Source: Nyssa sinensis
Taxonomy: Eukaryota > Streptophyta > Magnoliopsida > Cornales > Nyssaceae
Reading direction: 5' to 3'
Assembly (NCBI GenBank): GCA_008638375.1
Contig: CM018031.1
Location: 58,640,688-58,704,687 of the forward strand
Length of the DNA: 64,000 nt
Shown: one piece after another, positions 46,122-57,714 of the stretch
Numbering within the stretch: position 1 is the first letter of the stretch
Layout: every line of letters begins with the position of its first letter
Notes under the pieces: model-generated
Database searches by the model: none
Seen by the model: only the letters and a program-made list of their open reading frames with translations
Told to the model about the DNA's origin: nothing
Position numbers and translations under genes: made by a program

Positions 46122-48544
46122 TCCCTCTAAGGAGGGTGCTGCCTCAATTTATAGATTGATTCTCAACCCAGCAGCCTTCATATATGGTATAACTGTAGGA
46201 ACTTACACGAGATTGCTTCTTGATATACAGTCCTTTAACCACCATGACACCTCAATTGATAGTTCACAAGTTTAGTAGGACTATGCATTACAATCTCACC
46301 TCGATTCTCCACTTAAAATCACCTGGTTGTCTTGACCTATTGTCTGAAAGAACTGTAAACCGTTGCCTTATGATATTCAATGATATTTCTTCTTTTTTTC
46401 CTTTTTATTTTATTGTTGTTGGATTTTGCCTCATCTTTGGCCAACCTTAGCGTATATAACTTGATATTATTTTACTTCCTTTTTGTTTTCATGACGCAAA
46501 ACGAGGCTTGAATAGTGCTAAAAAAAGATGACAGTGCTGGTTAAATGGCTAAACTTACTGGTTGGTTATTGGGGATGCCACCATCCTTCACTATTTTGAG
46601 ATTTAACATGAACTTTGACTATTTGGCTGGTTGGCTCTTACTGTCAGCTGCTGCCTAATCTTGTTATTGTTATTCTTGCTTCTACATGTTAATAACTATG
46701 AATAGGTTCAGATGGTGTCTTTGAATGAGGTGCAGTGCTTGTAAGAAAAGATCAATTCACATTCACAGAGGCCATGAGGTTATGGTTCTTTACTTTTAGA
46801 ACAAATTGAGTTTTGATGAGTTTTGCTACACATGGTTTTGTGAGCATGCGTGCACTTGCATAGGTCTTCGCTGTTTTTTTAGTTTGTGTATTTATCTATT
46901 AATATGTTAAGTATGTAAGTGAATTTTTCCTTCACAAGGAGAGATGTGTTTTCATCTCTCTTTTTTGTAGTTTGTTTTTCAATATTTGTTTTGATCGAAG
47001 AGCTTTGTCATTCAGGTTTTTCATCCAGGTGGCTATACTTCCATAGCTTTCTGTCACTATGAATGGCTATTTTTTTCTTTCTGAAGATTAAAAGCTGTGA
47101 GCATGTAGACCTCCACTTGTCAAAAAAGAAGCTGCTAAAAGCATGTAAACCTTCACAGATCACAATTCTTTTATTAATATTTTTTCACAATTCTTTTAAT
47201 AGCTGACATACTTTTTTTTTTTGGTCTAAGACATTGAATACTACTTTTTGTTCTTTGAGATTGAATTTGTTACTAGAGTTACCTTGTCATTTTTGAAATC
47301 GATTTCACAGACTGTTTTCTCAGAAGGAAAGATGGAAATGTTCTCTTTCTATGTAGTTGTAGGTCTGTATTTGGAAATTCTTCCAAGAAGTAAGTGTGAG
47401 AGGGGAACTGCAACCAGATGTATGTCCTTTCTAAGCTCTTGTCCAGTAAGGTTTATGACTTATTTATTAGATTAGGAACTTTCTCTCAGCCTGCACCATC
47501 TTTCAAACTGGTAAAATGTTTACCAAAAATAAATAAATAAATAAATAATGACAATAATAACAGTAAAATGAGGATACAATAATGTATCTGGATGAATGTC
47601 AAATTGATGATAATGGTGTATCTGTATGAAATTTTAAAGGGATTATTATTGATAAGTCCCTTTCCTAGACTGTTTTGGAGCATGAGTCAACGTTCATTCT
47701 TTTTGTCATTATAGGTCCAATAACCTTTTTTGTGTTTTTGAGCTCAAGTCCATTACTGATTAGGTGGCACATGTTTGTTTTTTTAAATGACTATGTTACC
47801 CTGAATACACAGTAGTGTCCTTTTCAATTGCATTATGCCTTGGTTTCGATTATTTCTCTTTGCAATCGAAGCTGACTACTCCTGCGTGGTGGCCCCCATC
47901 AAAAATCTGAGAACGTCCTAGAGGGAAACCCAGGAAGAAGCCAGTTTGGGAGGGTTCCTCTCCGCTGAGGCATAAGCGGTAGAGACGTGCGGTGGCCAAA
48001 ATCTGACACCATAAGGTGACGAAGTGGAGAGTTTGACTGAGATTCTTAACTGAAGTGACTCAGGTCGGGGGTCCAAGTCAATCCCAGCAGACAATTATTC
48101 TATTTATAATTATTGAGGTTTCACTTCTTGCTTGCTTCTACACACTGCTGTTGATCTAATTAATGAGACTAAGTTGGACAAAGAGCTCAAATCATGGCTT
48201 GCATTTGCTGCTCAAAAAATTGTTGAATTGAATTCCCTAGCAAAGGCAATGGCTAGTCAAAAGTTTGAGGTATTCTTATTTTTCTTCTTTATTTATCATT
48301 GCATTAGCACACAACTGCAAGATTCAGGAAATTTTATATTTCCATTTGGTACTCGATCAACATGGAGGATAGCGACAATATTGATCCGTGAGCTTTCTTG
48401 TAGGTTTTGCCTTTTTATGATATGGGTGTCGTTTAACGTATTTATTTATTTATTTTACTTATTAAAAAAACTTGACTAAATCCTTTTAAGAATATATTAG
48501 GCAGTACTGGCTATAAAAGAGAGAAATGAAACAATTGTTTTTAT
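46122..48544 (+). repeat. A-block copy 3 (A3)
   Basis: It starts within the extra stretch (CCTCAATTTATAGATTG) and continues with segments 2-5 and the methionine synthase exon copy (48112-48269), then the junction sequence leading to a C-unit. Segment 4 carries the recurring open frame (47248-47475) ending SCPVRFMTYLLD. Segment 5 includes the GC-richer stretch 47870-48090. Segment 1 is missing. Confidence 0.78.
48112..48269 (+). pseudogene. Methionine synthase (cobalamin-independent) exon copy, A3
   Basis: From about 48132 the frame reads [20 protein letters not shown], then [20 protein letters not shown] and SQKFE, ending at GAG before a GT donor (48270). This is one internal exon of 5-methyltetrahydropteroyltriglutamate-homocysteine methyltransferase, a cytosolic or plastid enzyme of about 765 residues that makes methionine. 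The 5' part is damaged: one base is lost and the acceptor is gone. The exon before and the exon after are not found nearby, so it is an isolated fragment. Compared with the 60763 copy, VNALAKALV is changed to LNSLAKAMA. Confidence 0.85.
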
Positions 48545-49925
48545 TTTTGCGAAGGGAGTCTTATACCATCTCTGGATTGATGTCCACATTACCAGTTATG
48601 GAAAGATATTGTGGAAAGTCCTCTTGCCATCTTGAGAATTTGTATGGGGGAGTTTTTTGTGAGAAAAGAAAAACTCAGTAGCTGGTTTCCATGAAGACAC
48701 GGTGGTTGCTTCTCACTTTTTATTATTTCTTTTTTTTTTTTCACAAGAATTTGGAAGACAGAAAAATTAATTTCCATTTAATTTTACATTGATTTCTTGA
48801 TGACTAAACTCTATCCACATGTTCTAGTGATTTCTATATTTGTGATCACCTATATAATATTTGGTCAAAAACACTTTTCATCTTATATATTCTCTGGGAG
48901 TCTGCATATACTAGTTGTTGAGTCAGGTAAAGGTAGCACATGTAGTTGGTTTCTCTAACAGTCGGCGGTTCGGCATATAATAGTTACCAGGTCATCTATG
49001 GGTGGCACTTATGGTTGGATCTCATTGGTTTCAGACAATCATGTCTTCATTGTTCCTATGGTGTACTTTTAGCATGTGAAAGTTTCTTTGTAGGTTGATG
49101 AGGTAGCTTTGTTGTAATGTGTTATCTTGGTCAGTTGGTCTTTTCTTTTTTCTCTTTCATCTTTCTCATATCTTATGTAATATGTTCTATCTCCTTTATC
49201 CTAAATCTGGTCAGATGTTTAATTTGGTGGGTTGGATTTCTTATGGAGCTACATTGATTGGACAAAGCAGTGAGGTTCTCCTTCCCTCCACTTCTTGATA
49301 TATATTTTTTGCAATAGATGTCACAACAATGATATCCACTGAGATATACATACAAGTAGCTAGGCTAGTTGAGGGAGGGAATTTTTGAGGCAGCTATGTC
49401 AATATGTTCCCCTTTAATTGGTTTGAAATATTTTGTAATAATCTTGCAGTAACGTTTTTCAAGATTTTCACCTTTGATTTGTTTACAAGATGTCTAACAT
49501 AACTGCATGGAAAATCTTCTTAGATAGCACTAAAGAGCTTGGAAGTGTTAACAACTGTTCTCTAGGTCCAATGAAGAAGCAGCATTCCAAGCTTACTTGT
49601 TTCAGTTAAGACAGTGATAATGATGATGATGGTGATGACAATTTTTAATTGGATTTCTTTCAAAAGAATTTGGACCTTTAAAAGAAAAAAAGAATAGATT
49701 TTACATGTTTTAATATTTTTTGGAAATTATATCCGATCTATAACGATTTGGTTCTTCTTCAAGTTACGCATCGTATGGGATTTGGTCTTTTGTCTTGGTA
49801 TATCCTTCGGATTTCTATTTATCGATTTAAGCTTTGCTTTTATTGAGGTTTAAAAAAATTCCTAATGGTTTACAAAATGTGTGAACCCTTTGTTGTGATC
49901 TTTAGATTGTTACATAAGTACATAA
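48545..49925 (+). repeat. C-unit copy 6, truncated and fused to copia sequence
   Basis: Normal C-unit order as far as the CCCTTTGTTGTGATC landmark. At about 49925 (ACATAAGTACATAAG) it switches abruptly to copia internal sequence. The last third of the unit is lost. Confidence 0.82.
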
Positions 49926-50740
49926 GCTAAAATTTGCGATCTGCACTTCTTTAGCCACTTTGTTGGTTTTGATGCTTTGGTTTTCTTCTAAGTGGTGCGT
50001 CTTGGGCTATTTTGGGTTCGATTGAGTACCTTAACATTGTTTGGTTTGATTTTGGATGAGTTGTGTGGGATTGAGGTGGTCGACTGTGCTATTGTTTCTA
50101 GAAATAGTGTATTTTGGGTTTTGATCATTGAGTTTTTGTTGCTTTTGGCTTTTGGTTGGTTTCTAGCTGCATTGGGTGTTATTTGTTTCATTTTTGTGTC
50201 TGTTTATTGCATTGGGTTTGTGTGATACAATGATTTGTGGTTTTGCAAGCGAAAATTCAAATTCTCTTCTGTAGTGTAGAGTTAACACATGATAATTATA
50301 CCTATGGGCATTTGTTATGAGAAATATTGAGCATATGTTGTGAGATTTGTTTTGTTGGAAAATAATATGTGGGATTATATTATTGGAGTTGTGAAAGCTC
50401 CAATTGATCCTAAGGTATGTTGAGTTGTTGAACTACTCGGATTTTAATAAAGAAAAATCATTACGTGGATTAATAATGCTGTTGATCAGGCTATTGGTGT
50501 ACATTTGGCTAAGTTTAATAGAGTTAAAAGAGATTTGGGAATATTTGTTTAGTCTAATTTTGCTAAGAGATTTCAATTAGAGCATGAGATTCTGGCTGCT
50601 TGCCAAGGTCATAGGAGTATTTAGGAGTTCTTCATAACTGGGTTTTGGGATTAGTTGGCACTCATTGAGCCTACAGGGCTGAGCACTTTTGAGTTGTATC
50701 ATACATACAGAGAAGAGCAGAGGAATGTGATGATATTGCT
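49926..50740 (+). mobile_element. Second copia leader/gag fragment, without the nested insertions
   Basis: It matches 37909-38288, 38462-38711 and 41422-41610 in order, so it lacks the 173-bp and 2.7-kb insertions present in the main element. It includes the leader (open frame 49992-50225), gag wording AIGVHLAKFN and GLSTFELYHTYREEQ, and ends at about 50740, where A-block sequence resumes. Both junctions are rearrangement points, not LTR ends. Confidence 0.88.
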
Positions 50741-50748
50741 CGTTAAAT

Positions 50749-51296
50749 GGCTAAACTCTAAGAAGCACGGATACGGACACATGACACGGATACGACGCGA
50801 CACGGATACGACACGTAGACACGTCAGGGACACATTGAATATATATAATTTTTTTTATATTTTTATATGACCATATAATAAAAATCTAACGTTATTTCAA
50901 TTAAAATTGGCATAAAAAACACACAAATCACAAAATATTACTAAGATATTACAATAACAAAGCCATTAAAAAAATTCAGGAACTTCTTTATTTAATTATC
51001 GACATCCATGATTCAAGTTTTAAAATAAATTTACTGATTATTACATAGAACATATGTGTGTCTATATAACCAAAAAAGAACTAAGGAAAAGAGGAAAAAA
51101 AGAAGGAAAAAATTTAAAAAAAAAAGAAGGAAAAAATAGAAAACATGTCCAAAATGTGTCCGGAACATGTCTGAAATTCAGAAGAAGAAAAAATTTGGAT
51201 ACTCTTTTTTTAGGTGTCCGACGCATGTTTGAGAGTGTTGGTGTCTGACACGGACACGTGAGCCAAAATAGAGTGTCCGTGCTTCATAGGCTAAAC
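50749..51296. mobile_element. hAT-like MITE, 532 bp, with 8-bp target duplication
   Basis: The insertion 50757-51288 is flanked by GGCTAAAC on both sides (50749-50756 and 51289-51296); other A-blocks have this sequence once (GGCTAAACTTACTGG). Ends are inverted repeats: CTAAGAAGCACGGATACGG on the left, CTATGAAGCACGGACAC reading inward from the right. Just inside lie further CACGGACAC/GACACGGATACG repeats. The interior has a purine-rich stretch (51070-51140) and no transposase. Confidence 0.88.
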
Positions 51297-52721
51297 GTAT
51301 TGGTTGGTTATTGGGGATGCCACCATCCTTCACTATTTTGAGATTTAACATGAACTTTGACTATGTGGACGATGGCTCTTATTGTCAACTGCTGCCTAAT
51401 CTTGTTATCGTTATTCTTACTTCTACATTTTGATGACACTATGAATGGTTCACACGGCGTCTTTGAATGAGGTGCAATGCTTGTAAGAAAAGATCAGTTC
51501 ACATTCACAGAGACCATGAGGTTATGGTTCTTTGCTTTTGGAACAAATTGAGTTTTGAGTTTTGATGAATTTTGTTTAACATGGTTTTGTGTGCGTGTGC
51601 GCACACACAGGTCTTAGCTGTTTTTTAGTTTGTGTATTTATCTATTAATATGTCAAGTATGTTAGCCAATTTGTCTTTCACAAGGAGATATGTGTTTTCA
51701 TCTCTCTTTTTGTGGTTTGTTTTTCAGTATTTGTTTTGATCGAAGAGCTTTTTCATTCAGTTTTTCATCCAAGTGGCTATACTTCCATACTTTCTGCCAC
51801 TATGAACAGCTATTTTTCTTTACTTTTTCTTTCTGAAGATTAAAAGCTGTGAGCATGTAGACCTCCACTTGTTAAAAAATAGAAGAAGAAGCTAAAAGCA
51901 TGTAAAGCTTCACAGATCACAATTCTTTTATTAATTATTTTTTCATTGCCTCCATAAAGTTCTAGGGAGCTTGGAATGGGAAAAGATAATGGTGTGGTTG
52001 GATTTCTAACTTCTGAGTTCCATTTCTGTTAATTATTTTTCAATGTCTCATAAAGTTTTAGGGAGCTTGGAATGGGAAAAAAAATAAAGGGGCGGCACGA
52101 TTCCTAACTCCTTGATATTTTCTGATACCAACTTAACATCCGAGCTTGTAATTTAACAAATTATTTATTTAAAGAAAAGTGTGATCCTTCCCCATTTCCT
52201 CAGTTCATAACTGATGCAGTTAGCATGATTCCTCTTATCATTTTTCAATAGCTGACATACTTTTGTTTTTTGGTCCAAGACATTGAATACTACTTCTTTT
52301 TGTTCTTTGAGTTTGGATTCGTTACTAGAGCTGCCCTGTCATTTTTGAAATCAATTTCCCATACTGGTATCTTGGAAGGAAAGATGAAAATGTTCTCTTT
52401 CTATGTTGTTGCAGGTCTGTACTTGGAAATTCTTCCTAGAAGAAAGTGTCAGAGGGGAACTGCAACCGGATGCATGTCCTTTCTAAGCTCTTGTCCAGTA
52501 AGGTTTATGACTAATTTATTAGATTAGAACTTTATTTGAGCCTGCACCATCTTTGAAACTGGTTACAATGGTTACCAAAAATAAATAAATATATAAATAA
52601 TTACAATAATAACAGTACAAGGAGGATACATAATGTATCTGGATGAAAGTCAAATTGATTATAATGGTGTATCTTTATGAAATTGTAAAGGGATTATTAT
52701 TGATAAGTCCCCTTCCTAGAC
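51297..52721 (+). repeat. A-block copy 4 (A4), first part
   Basis: Segment 2 from GGCTAAAC onward, segment 3 (with two TTCTAGGGAGCTTGG-like landmarks, as in A1), segment 4 with its recurring frame (52270-52527, ending MTNLLD), and part of segment 5. It breaks at about 52721, after CCTAGACTG, into sequence found nowhere else in the window. Confidence 0.78.
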
Positions 52722-52980
52722 TGCTTATAAGAATTGTATGGCAATTTCAATATCTCAGATTGGTTCATGCCTTTCTAAGGATGAAGGGAAGGTGCTGAAT
52801 GCTGGTTCTTATATAAGATATTCAACATGGAGCTTTTATAACAATTCAGGGAGTGATGCAGCCTGCAGGAAATGCAGGTCAGTTGGATCAAAGAAAAGGC
52901 TCACATGTGAGGAGCAGGAATGTTTGGGCTAAAATCAAATCAAATCAAAATTAAGATTGTGAAGTATGTGTGAATGGTTG
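52722..52980 (+). other. Unique stretch with a 64-codon open frame
   Basis: The frame 52738-52932 reads from MAISISQIGSCLSKDEG to a Cys-rich end, ACRKCRSVGSKKRLTCEEQ. A possible acceptor (ATATCTCAG) lies at about 52758, so it may be a terminal exon. The CxxC-x10-C spacing hints at metal binding, but I recognise no family and no second copy exists in the window. Confidence 0.3.
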
Positions 52981-52991
52981 AGTGCTTTAAC

Positions 52992-53468
52992 ACAGTGAAA
53001 TTTCACTGTATTGTACACACACAGTGACATATCACTGTGTCTACCATTGTTGGCAGCCTAGTTGATATAGATCTGGGTAGTATTGTTGTGTAAACTAGGT
53101 TTGTAAGGTGGAAGGAAATGTATTGTTGAAGTTGAAGTGAAATTTCACTGTCTTTTTTTTTTTTCATTTTGTTTTCTTGGACAGTGAAAGTTCATGGTTT
53201 CATTAGACAGTGAAATTTTACTTTATTGATACTATCCTTTGTTATACTTTACATTTTCCCTTAAATTAATTATTTTTTTGACTTCCCTCTTTTTAAAAAT
53301 CTCTTGTACAAATTTCAAACACACCATTCTCTCTTTGATCAGTCCTAAATCCTTTGTCCTTGCCTGGAATAAGGAGCAACAAACACTATGATTTTCATGT
53401 GATGTTCTTAGGATGAAACTCTAGTCTTTGGACGGTGAAATTTTAAACAAACAGTGAAATTTCACTGT
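52992..53468. repeat. Cluster of GTGAAATTTCAC palindromes
   Basis: The perfect 18-bp palindrome ACAGTGAAATTTCACTGT occurs at 52992-53009 and again at 53451-53468. A 14-bp core version (AGTGAAATTTCACT) is at 53136-53149, and a near-palindrome with 9-bp arms (ACACAGTGA..TCACTGTGT) is at 53019-53040. Partial copies lie at about 53184-53220, and others at 20585-20635 in the paralogous spacer. Confidence 0.85.
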
Positions 53469-53469
53469 T

Positions 53470-54339
53470 CAAAGTGCGATTTTTTTGTGCTGAATTTCAT
53501 ATGCAATATGAATCTTATTTGATAGATCTCAATTTTTGGAGTCCAAATATATAAATTTATAGAAAATGAATTTATTTATTGTAAGTTACTGAATTTTAAA
53601 ATTTGGATTAACTTTTTGGAAACCGTGTTAGAATTTCATGTGCTCACTGGAGAGGAGAGACTTTCAGCTTGTTACACAGATGGGCATTTCAGTAAAAAAA
53701 AAAAAAGGACTTTTGAGGTTAATATGTTTGAAAGTGGATCCGAACTTAATTTTGAAGAATTGGATGTACTTGTGGCTGAATCCCCCGATTTTTTTTTTTA
53801 TTTCCACGATCTTGTGTTCTTTCTAGGAAAAGTATAATGATGTGTATTTCCAGGTTAGACAATTGATTACAAGCAATGACTCAGGCTATGGCCAATTTGA
53901 TTACAAATAGTGATGACTCAGGCTAATGATCTTCATCAGCAGCTTTTGAGTTTCTGTTCCAGATGTTGAGCTTAAAGCTCTTTGAAAGTTAATCTCAAGG
54001 AATATGTGGGAGAAATTGATGGCTGCTTCTCTGACATGGTAGATATTAAATTTTTATGGAGAATGAGTGGAAGGTGGATTTGTCCTTCAAGATTCAGGGG
54101 GAAGAGTATATGCAACCTGGATATGCGTTTCTGGAGTGGATTCAATTCTAAAATGAGCAGTGTAGGCTTCTTTTATTGGATCTCATTAATATGACAGGTT
54201 TGAGGTTGAGGCAGTTTGACTCAACCTTTATTTATTTATTTATTTTGTTACTTATAAAAAAAAAGTTTGACTAAATCCTTTTAACTATATATTGGGTAGT
54301 ACTGGCTATAACAGAGATAAATGCAACAACCGTTTTTGA
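53470..54339 (+). repeat. A-block copy 4, second part (shared with A2 only)
   Basis: Matches 23460-24229. A plus-strand frame (53616-53837) reads TVLEFHVLTGEERLSACYT, then TFEVNMFESGSELNFEELD, then VLVAESP. It contains a poly-A run (53694-53706) that differs in length in A2, so if coding it is frameshifted in one copy. A later piece (53982-54194), KEYVGEIDGCFSDM, is also shared. Protein family not recognised. Confidence 0.6.
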
Positions 54340-56458
54340 TTTTTGCCAAGGCAGTCTTATACCATCTTTGGATCGATGTCTATATTTCCAGTTAAGGAAA
54401 GATATTGTAGGTGGGAAGTCCTCTTGCCATCTTGAGAATTTGTATGGGGGAGTTTTTGTTAGAAAAGAAAAACTCAGTGGCTAGTATCCATGAAGACATG
54501 GTGGTTGCTTCTCACTTTTTATTATTTCTTTGTGTTTTTACAAGTATTTAGAAGACATAAAAATTAATTGCCCTTTAATTTTACATTGATTTCTTGATGA
54601 CTAAACTCAATCCACATGTTCTAGTGATTTCTATATTTGTGATCACCGATGCAATGATTTTGTCAAAAACACTTGTCATCTTATATAATCTCTGGGAGTC
54701 GGCATATACCAGTTGCTGAGTTAGGTACAGGCAGTACATGTAGTTGGTTTCTTAGGCCGTCGGCAGTTTAGCATATAAAGGTTACCGGGACATCTATGGG
54801 TGGCACATATAGTTGGATCTCATTGGGTTTAGACAATCATGTCTTCATTGTCCCTATGGTGCACTTTTAGCATGTGAAAGTTTCTTTGTAGGTTGATGAG
54901 TTAGCTTTGCTGTAATGTGATATCTTGGTCAATTGGTCTTTTCTTTTACTTTTTCATCTTTCTCCTATCTTATGTAATATGTTTTATCTCCTTTATTCTA
55001 AATCGGTTAGCTGTTTAATTTGGTGGGTTGGATTTCCTATGCAGGTACATTGACTGGGCAACGCAGTGAGGTCTCCTTCTTCCCCTCCACTTCTTGATAT
55101 ATTTTTTGTACAATAGATGTCACAGATATCCTTTGAGATATACAGACAAATAACTAGGCTAGTTGAGGGAGGGAATTCTTGAGGCAGCTATGTCAATATG
55201 TTCTCCTTTAATTGGTTTAAAATATTTTGTAATAATCGTGCAGTAAAGTTTGTTAGGATTTTCACCTTTGATTTGTTTATGAAATTTCTAACATAACTGC
55301 ATGGAAAATCTTTTTACATAGCACTAAAGAGCTTGGAAGTGTTAACAAATGTTCTCCAGGTCCAATGAAGAAGTAGCATTCCAAGCTCACTTGCTTCAGT
55401 TAAGACAGTGATAATGATGATGATGGTGATGAAAATTTTTAATTGGAGTTTTTATAAAGCATTTGGACCTTAAAAAGAAAAAAAGAATATATTTTACATT
55501 TTTTAATTTTTTTTGGAAATTATATCCGATCTATAATGATTTAGTTCTTCTTCAGGTTAGGCATTGTATGGGACTTGGTCTTCTGTCCACGTATATCCTT
55601 TGGATTTCTACGTACAGATTTTAAGCTTTGCTTTTATTGAGGTTTAAAAAAATTCCTAATGGTTTACAAAATGTGTGAACCCTTTGTTCTGATCTTTAGA
55701 TTGTCACATAAGTAGATAATCATAAGTGGACTTGTTATCTTGTTGGTCATTTATTCCACGAGTATGTTGGTTCTTTCAGGTTGCCAGTTTTGATGAGTGT
55801 TTTGGGTGATAAAATTTTGGTTTAAGGGGATTTTGGTGATAAAATTTGCATTGAAGGATATTAAGCAAGTTGTGTGCAAGCTATTGTGCCACAGTGAGCT
55901 GGTCTTAGCAAGGAGTTGAAATAGGTATCTTACCATGATGCATATATAATTTTTCCTTTTCTCCATTTTCAAACCATTTTTTAAACTAGTGTCATGTGAT
56001 CTTCAGAAGATTTGTTCTCTATGAAGTAGGACGATTAAAACTTCAACATGCAAGTGTGTTGTTGCATCATGCGATCTTCAATAGACTGATGAAATAAGGA
56101 AATTAGAACTCGAAAATGCAAGTGAGAGTCGTTTCCTTTATTTAGCTGTTATCAAGTTCTTTATTTCCTTCTCTCTAACAGTTCTTCTTTCAGTTCTTGA
56201 GTTGTTTGGCTTTCCAAGGTCAAAGTTGCATGGGGTTAATGTAAAATTGACCAAGTATTATCCAGTTTATTTTTGGTATCCCTGATATCCTGGTAATTCT
56301 ATCGTGTTAATTAATAAGTCATGGTTGAATAGAACTTGGATGTAAGCTTTAGGTGTTCTTTAGTTCAAAGATGAGTGTTCTCTGAAATGACTATAGTAGT
56401 TTTGCTTTATTTAATTTTTATTTTTCAAGTTTTATTATATGTTTTTTTATTTAGTAAT
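54340..56458 (+). repeat. C-unit copy 7
   Basis: A complete single copy of the 2.1-kb unit with all landmarks. It is followed by the spacer with SINE and LTR, the same order as at the end of the tandem array (36259 onward). Confidence 0.85.
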
Positions 56459-57612
56459 TTTGTGAAGTGTTCAGTGATGTATTGATGTGGCTTAAGTTAT
56501 ACAGAACTATATCAACTGAATTATTATTCACTCTACAAAGAAATTGGATGGTTTGGAATTTTCATAAATTAGATCTAAATAATTGAATTCATGGGTTCCC
56601 TATATTTTCTGATTCATTATTAGATTCTCATACTGTAGTGACTTCTCTAAATTCTATCTATCAAAAAAATATTGACTGCCATATTCATCAAAAAAAATAT
56701 TGACTTGCAATGGGCTTCTTGCTAATATATTTTACTCTACCTATCAAAAAGATGTTCCTCTGTTGGGTTTTTTGGCTTCTCCCCTTCCCTTGGAGGTGTG
56801 GTTTCTGCAGTACTTTTTGTTGCTCACATACATTTGGAAAACATTGTTTTAAGTGCCTGCTGTAAAATTAGGTCATGCTACTCTCTTTCTTTTTCTCACA
56901 CACACACACACACAATGTTTTTTGAAGATGAATTGCATTTTATTTGCAGAAAAATCAAGCTTTGTTACCACTAAGTGTTAGCTCAAGTGGCATCTCCTTC
57001 ACCTCCCAAATAGGAGGTTGAGGGTTCAAGTCCCAATTGGGACAAATGGGTGTGTGTCTTACCTATAAAAAAAAAAGCTTTGTTTATTTTAAGATAACTT
57101 TTTCTTTTGGCACGGTTTATACCTTTGGCTTTTTCCTTCTTTTTGCACCTTTATTTGTCTGATTTGACTCATTTTATTCCTTTGCCAGCAACTTCAAAAC
57201 AAGTTCAGTTTCTTTACCTGTTTTACTTTTTGATGATGCAAATACTAGTTGCATGTCTTCTCCTGAAGAAGCCCTAATGCTTATTCTTTCCTTTTCTCTC
57301 TACATGTCGGACCTTGAATCCCTGATCTGTGCTTGGCAACACAAGTCCAAAGCCAACCAAGAACTAGAATGGTCAGTACCCTAGTTTTTATTCACATGTG
57401 GAGATTGGGAGCACTCTTGAGCAGTTAGATATGGTAAGCACAGTGTTTGTATAAGTGGGTCTACCGATGTAGGTATGCATGTCTTTGAGATACATTGGAT
57501 TTGTTTTCACTTGTTTGTGTCCTGTTCATGACTTCATATGAAGGTGTTTGATTTTGCAATTTCCCTGTGCATGGGTCAAGTTAGTTGCTTTTTGGAGGTA
57601 TGCGATTCTTCC
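56459..57612. other. Spacer copy with microsatellite, ahead of the LTR remnant
   Basis: Paralogue of 36259-37496. It contains a CA microsatellite at about 56897-56914 and the second SINE copy. No gene seen. Confidence 0.65.
56967..57076 (+). mobile_element. tRNA-derived SINE, copy 2 (duplicated with its spacer)
   Basis: A box TAGCTCAAGTGG (56979-56990), B box GGTTCAAGTCC (57023-57033), TG-rich tail and A-run at 57067-57076. It sits at the same place in the spacer as the 36758 copy and is therefore a duplicate, not a second insertion. Confidence 0.8.
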
Positions 57613-57714
57613 TGTTAGCATGTTAGTGTTATGTATCTTAGCATATCATTAAGGGTAGTATAGTCTTTTCTTTATTTGTTTATTTAACCCTACTATTAAG
57701 GGCTCTTTTCTTTT
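57613..57714 (+). mobile_element. Truncated copia LTR remnant, same break as at 20873
   Basis: It begins TGTTAGCATGTTAGTG after CTTCC and stops at CTCTTTTCTTTT, where A-block segment 1 begins. Start and break match the 20873-20974 remnant. Confidence 0.82.

Noticed and set aside
51054..51248. Lys-rich plus-strand frame within the MITE
   Set aside because: It is a purine-rich stretch of a non-coding element.
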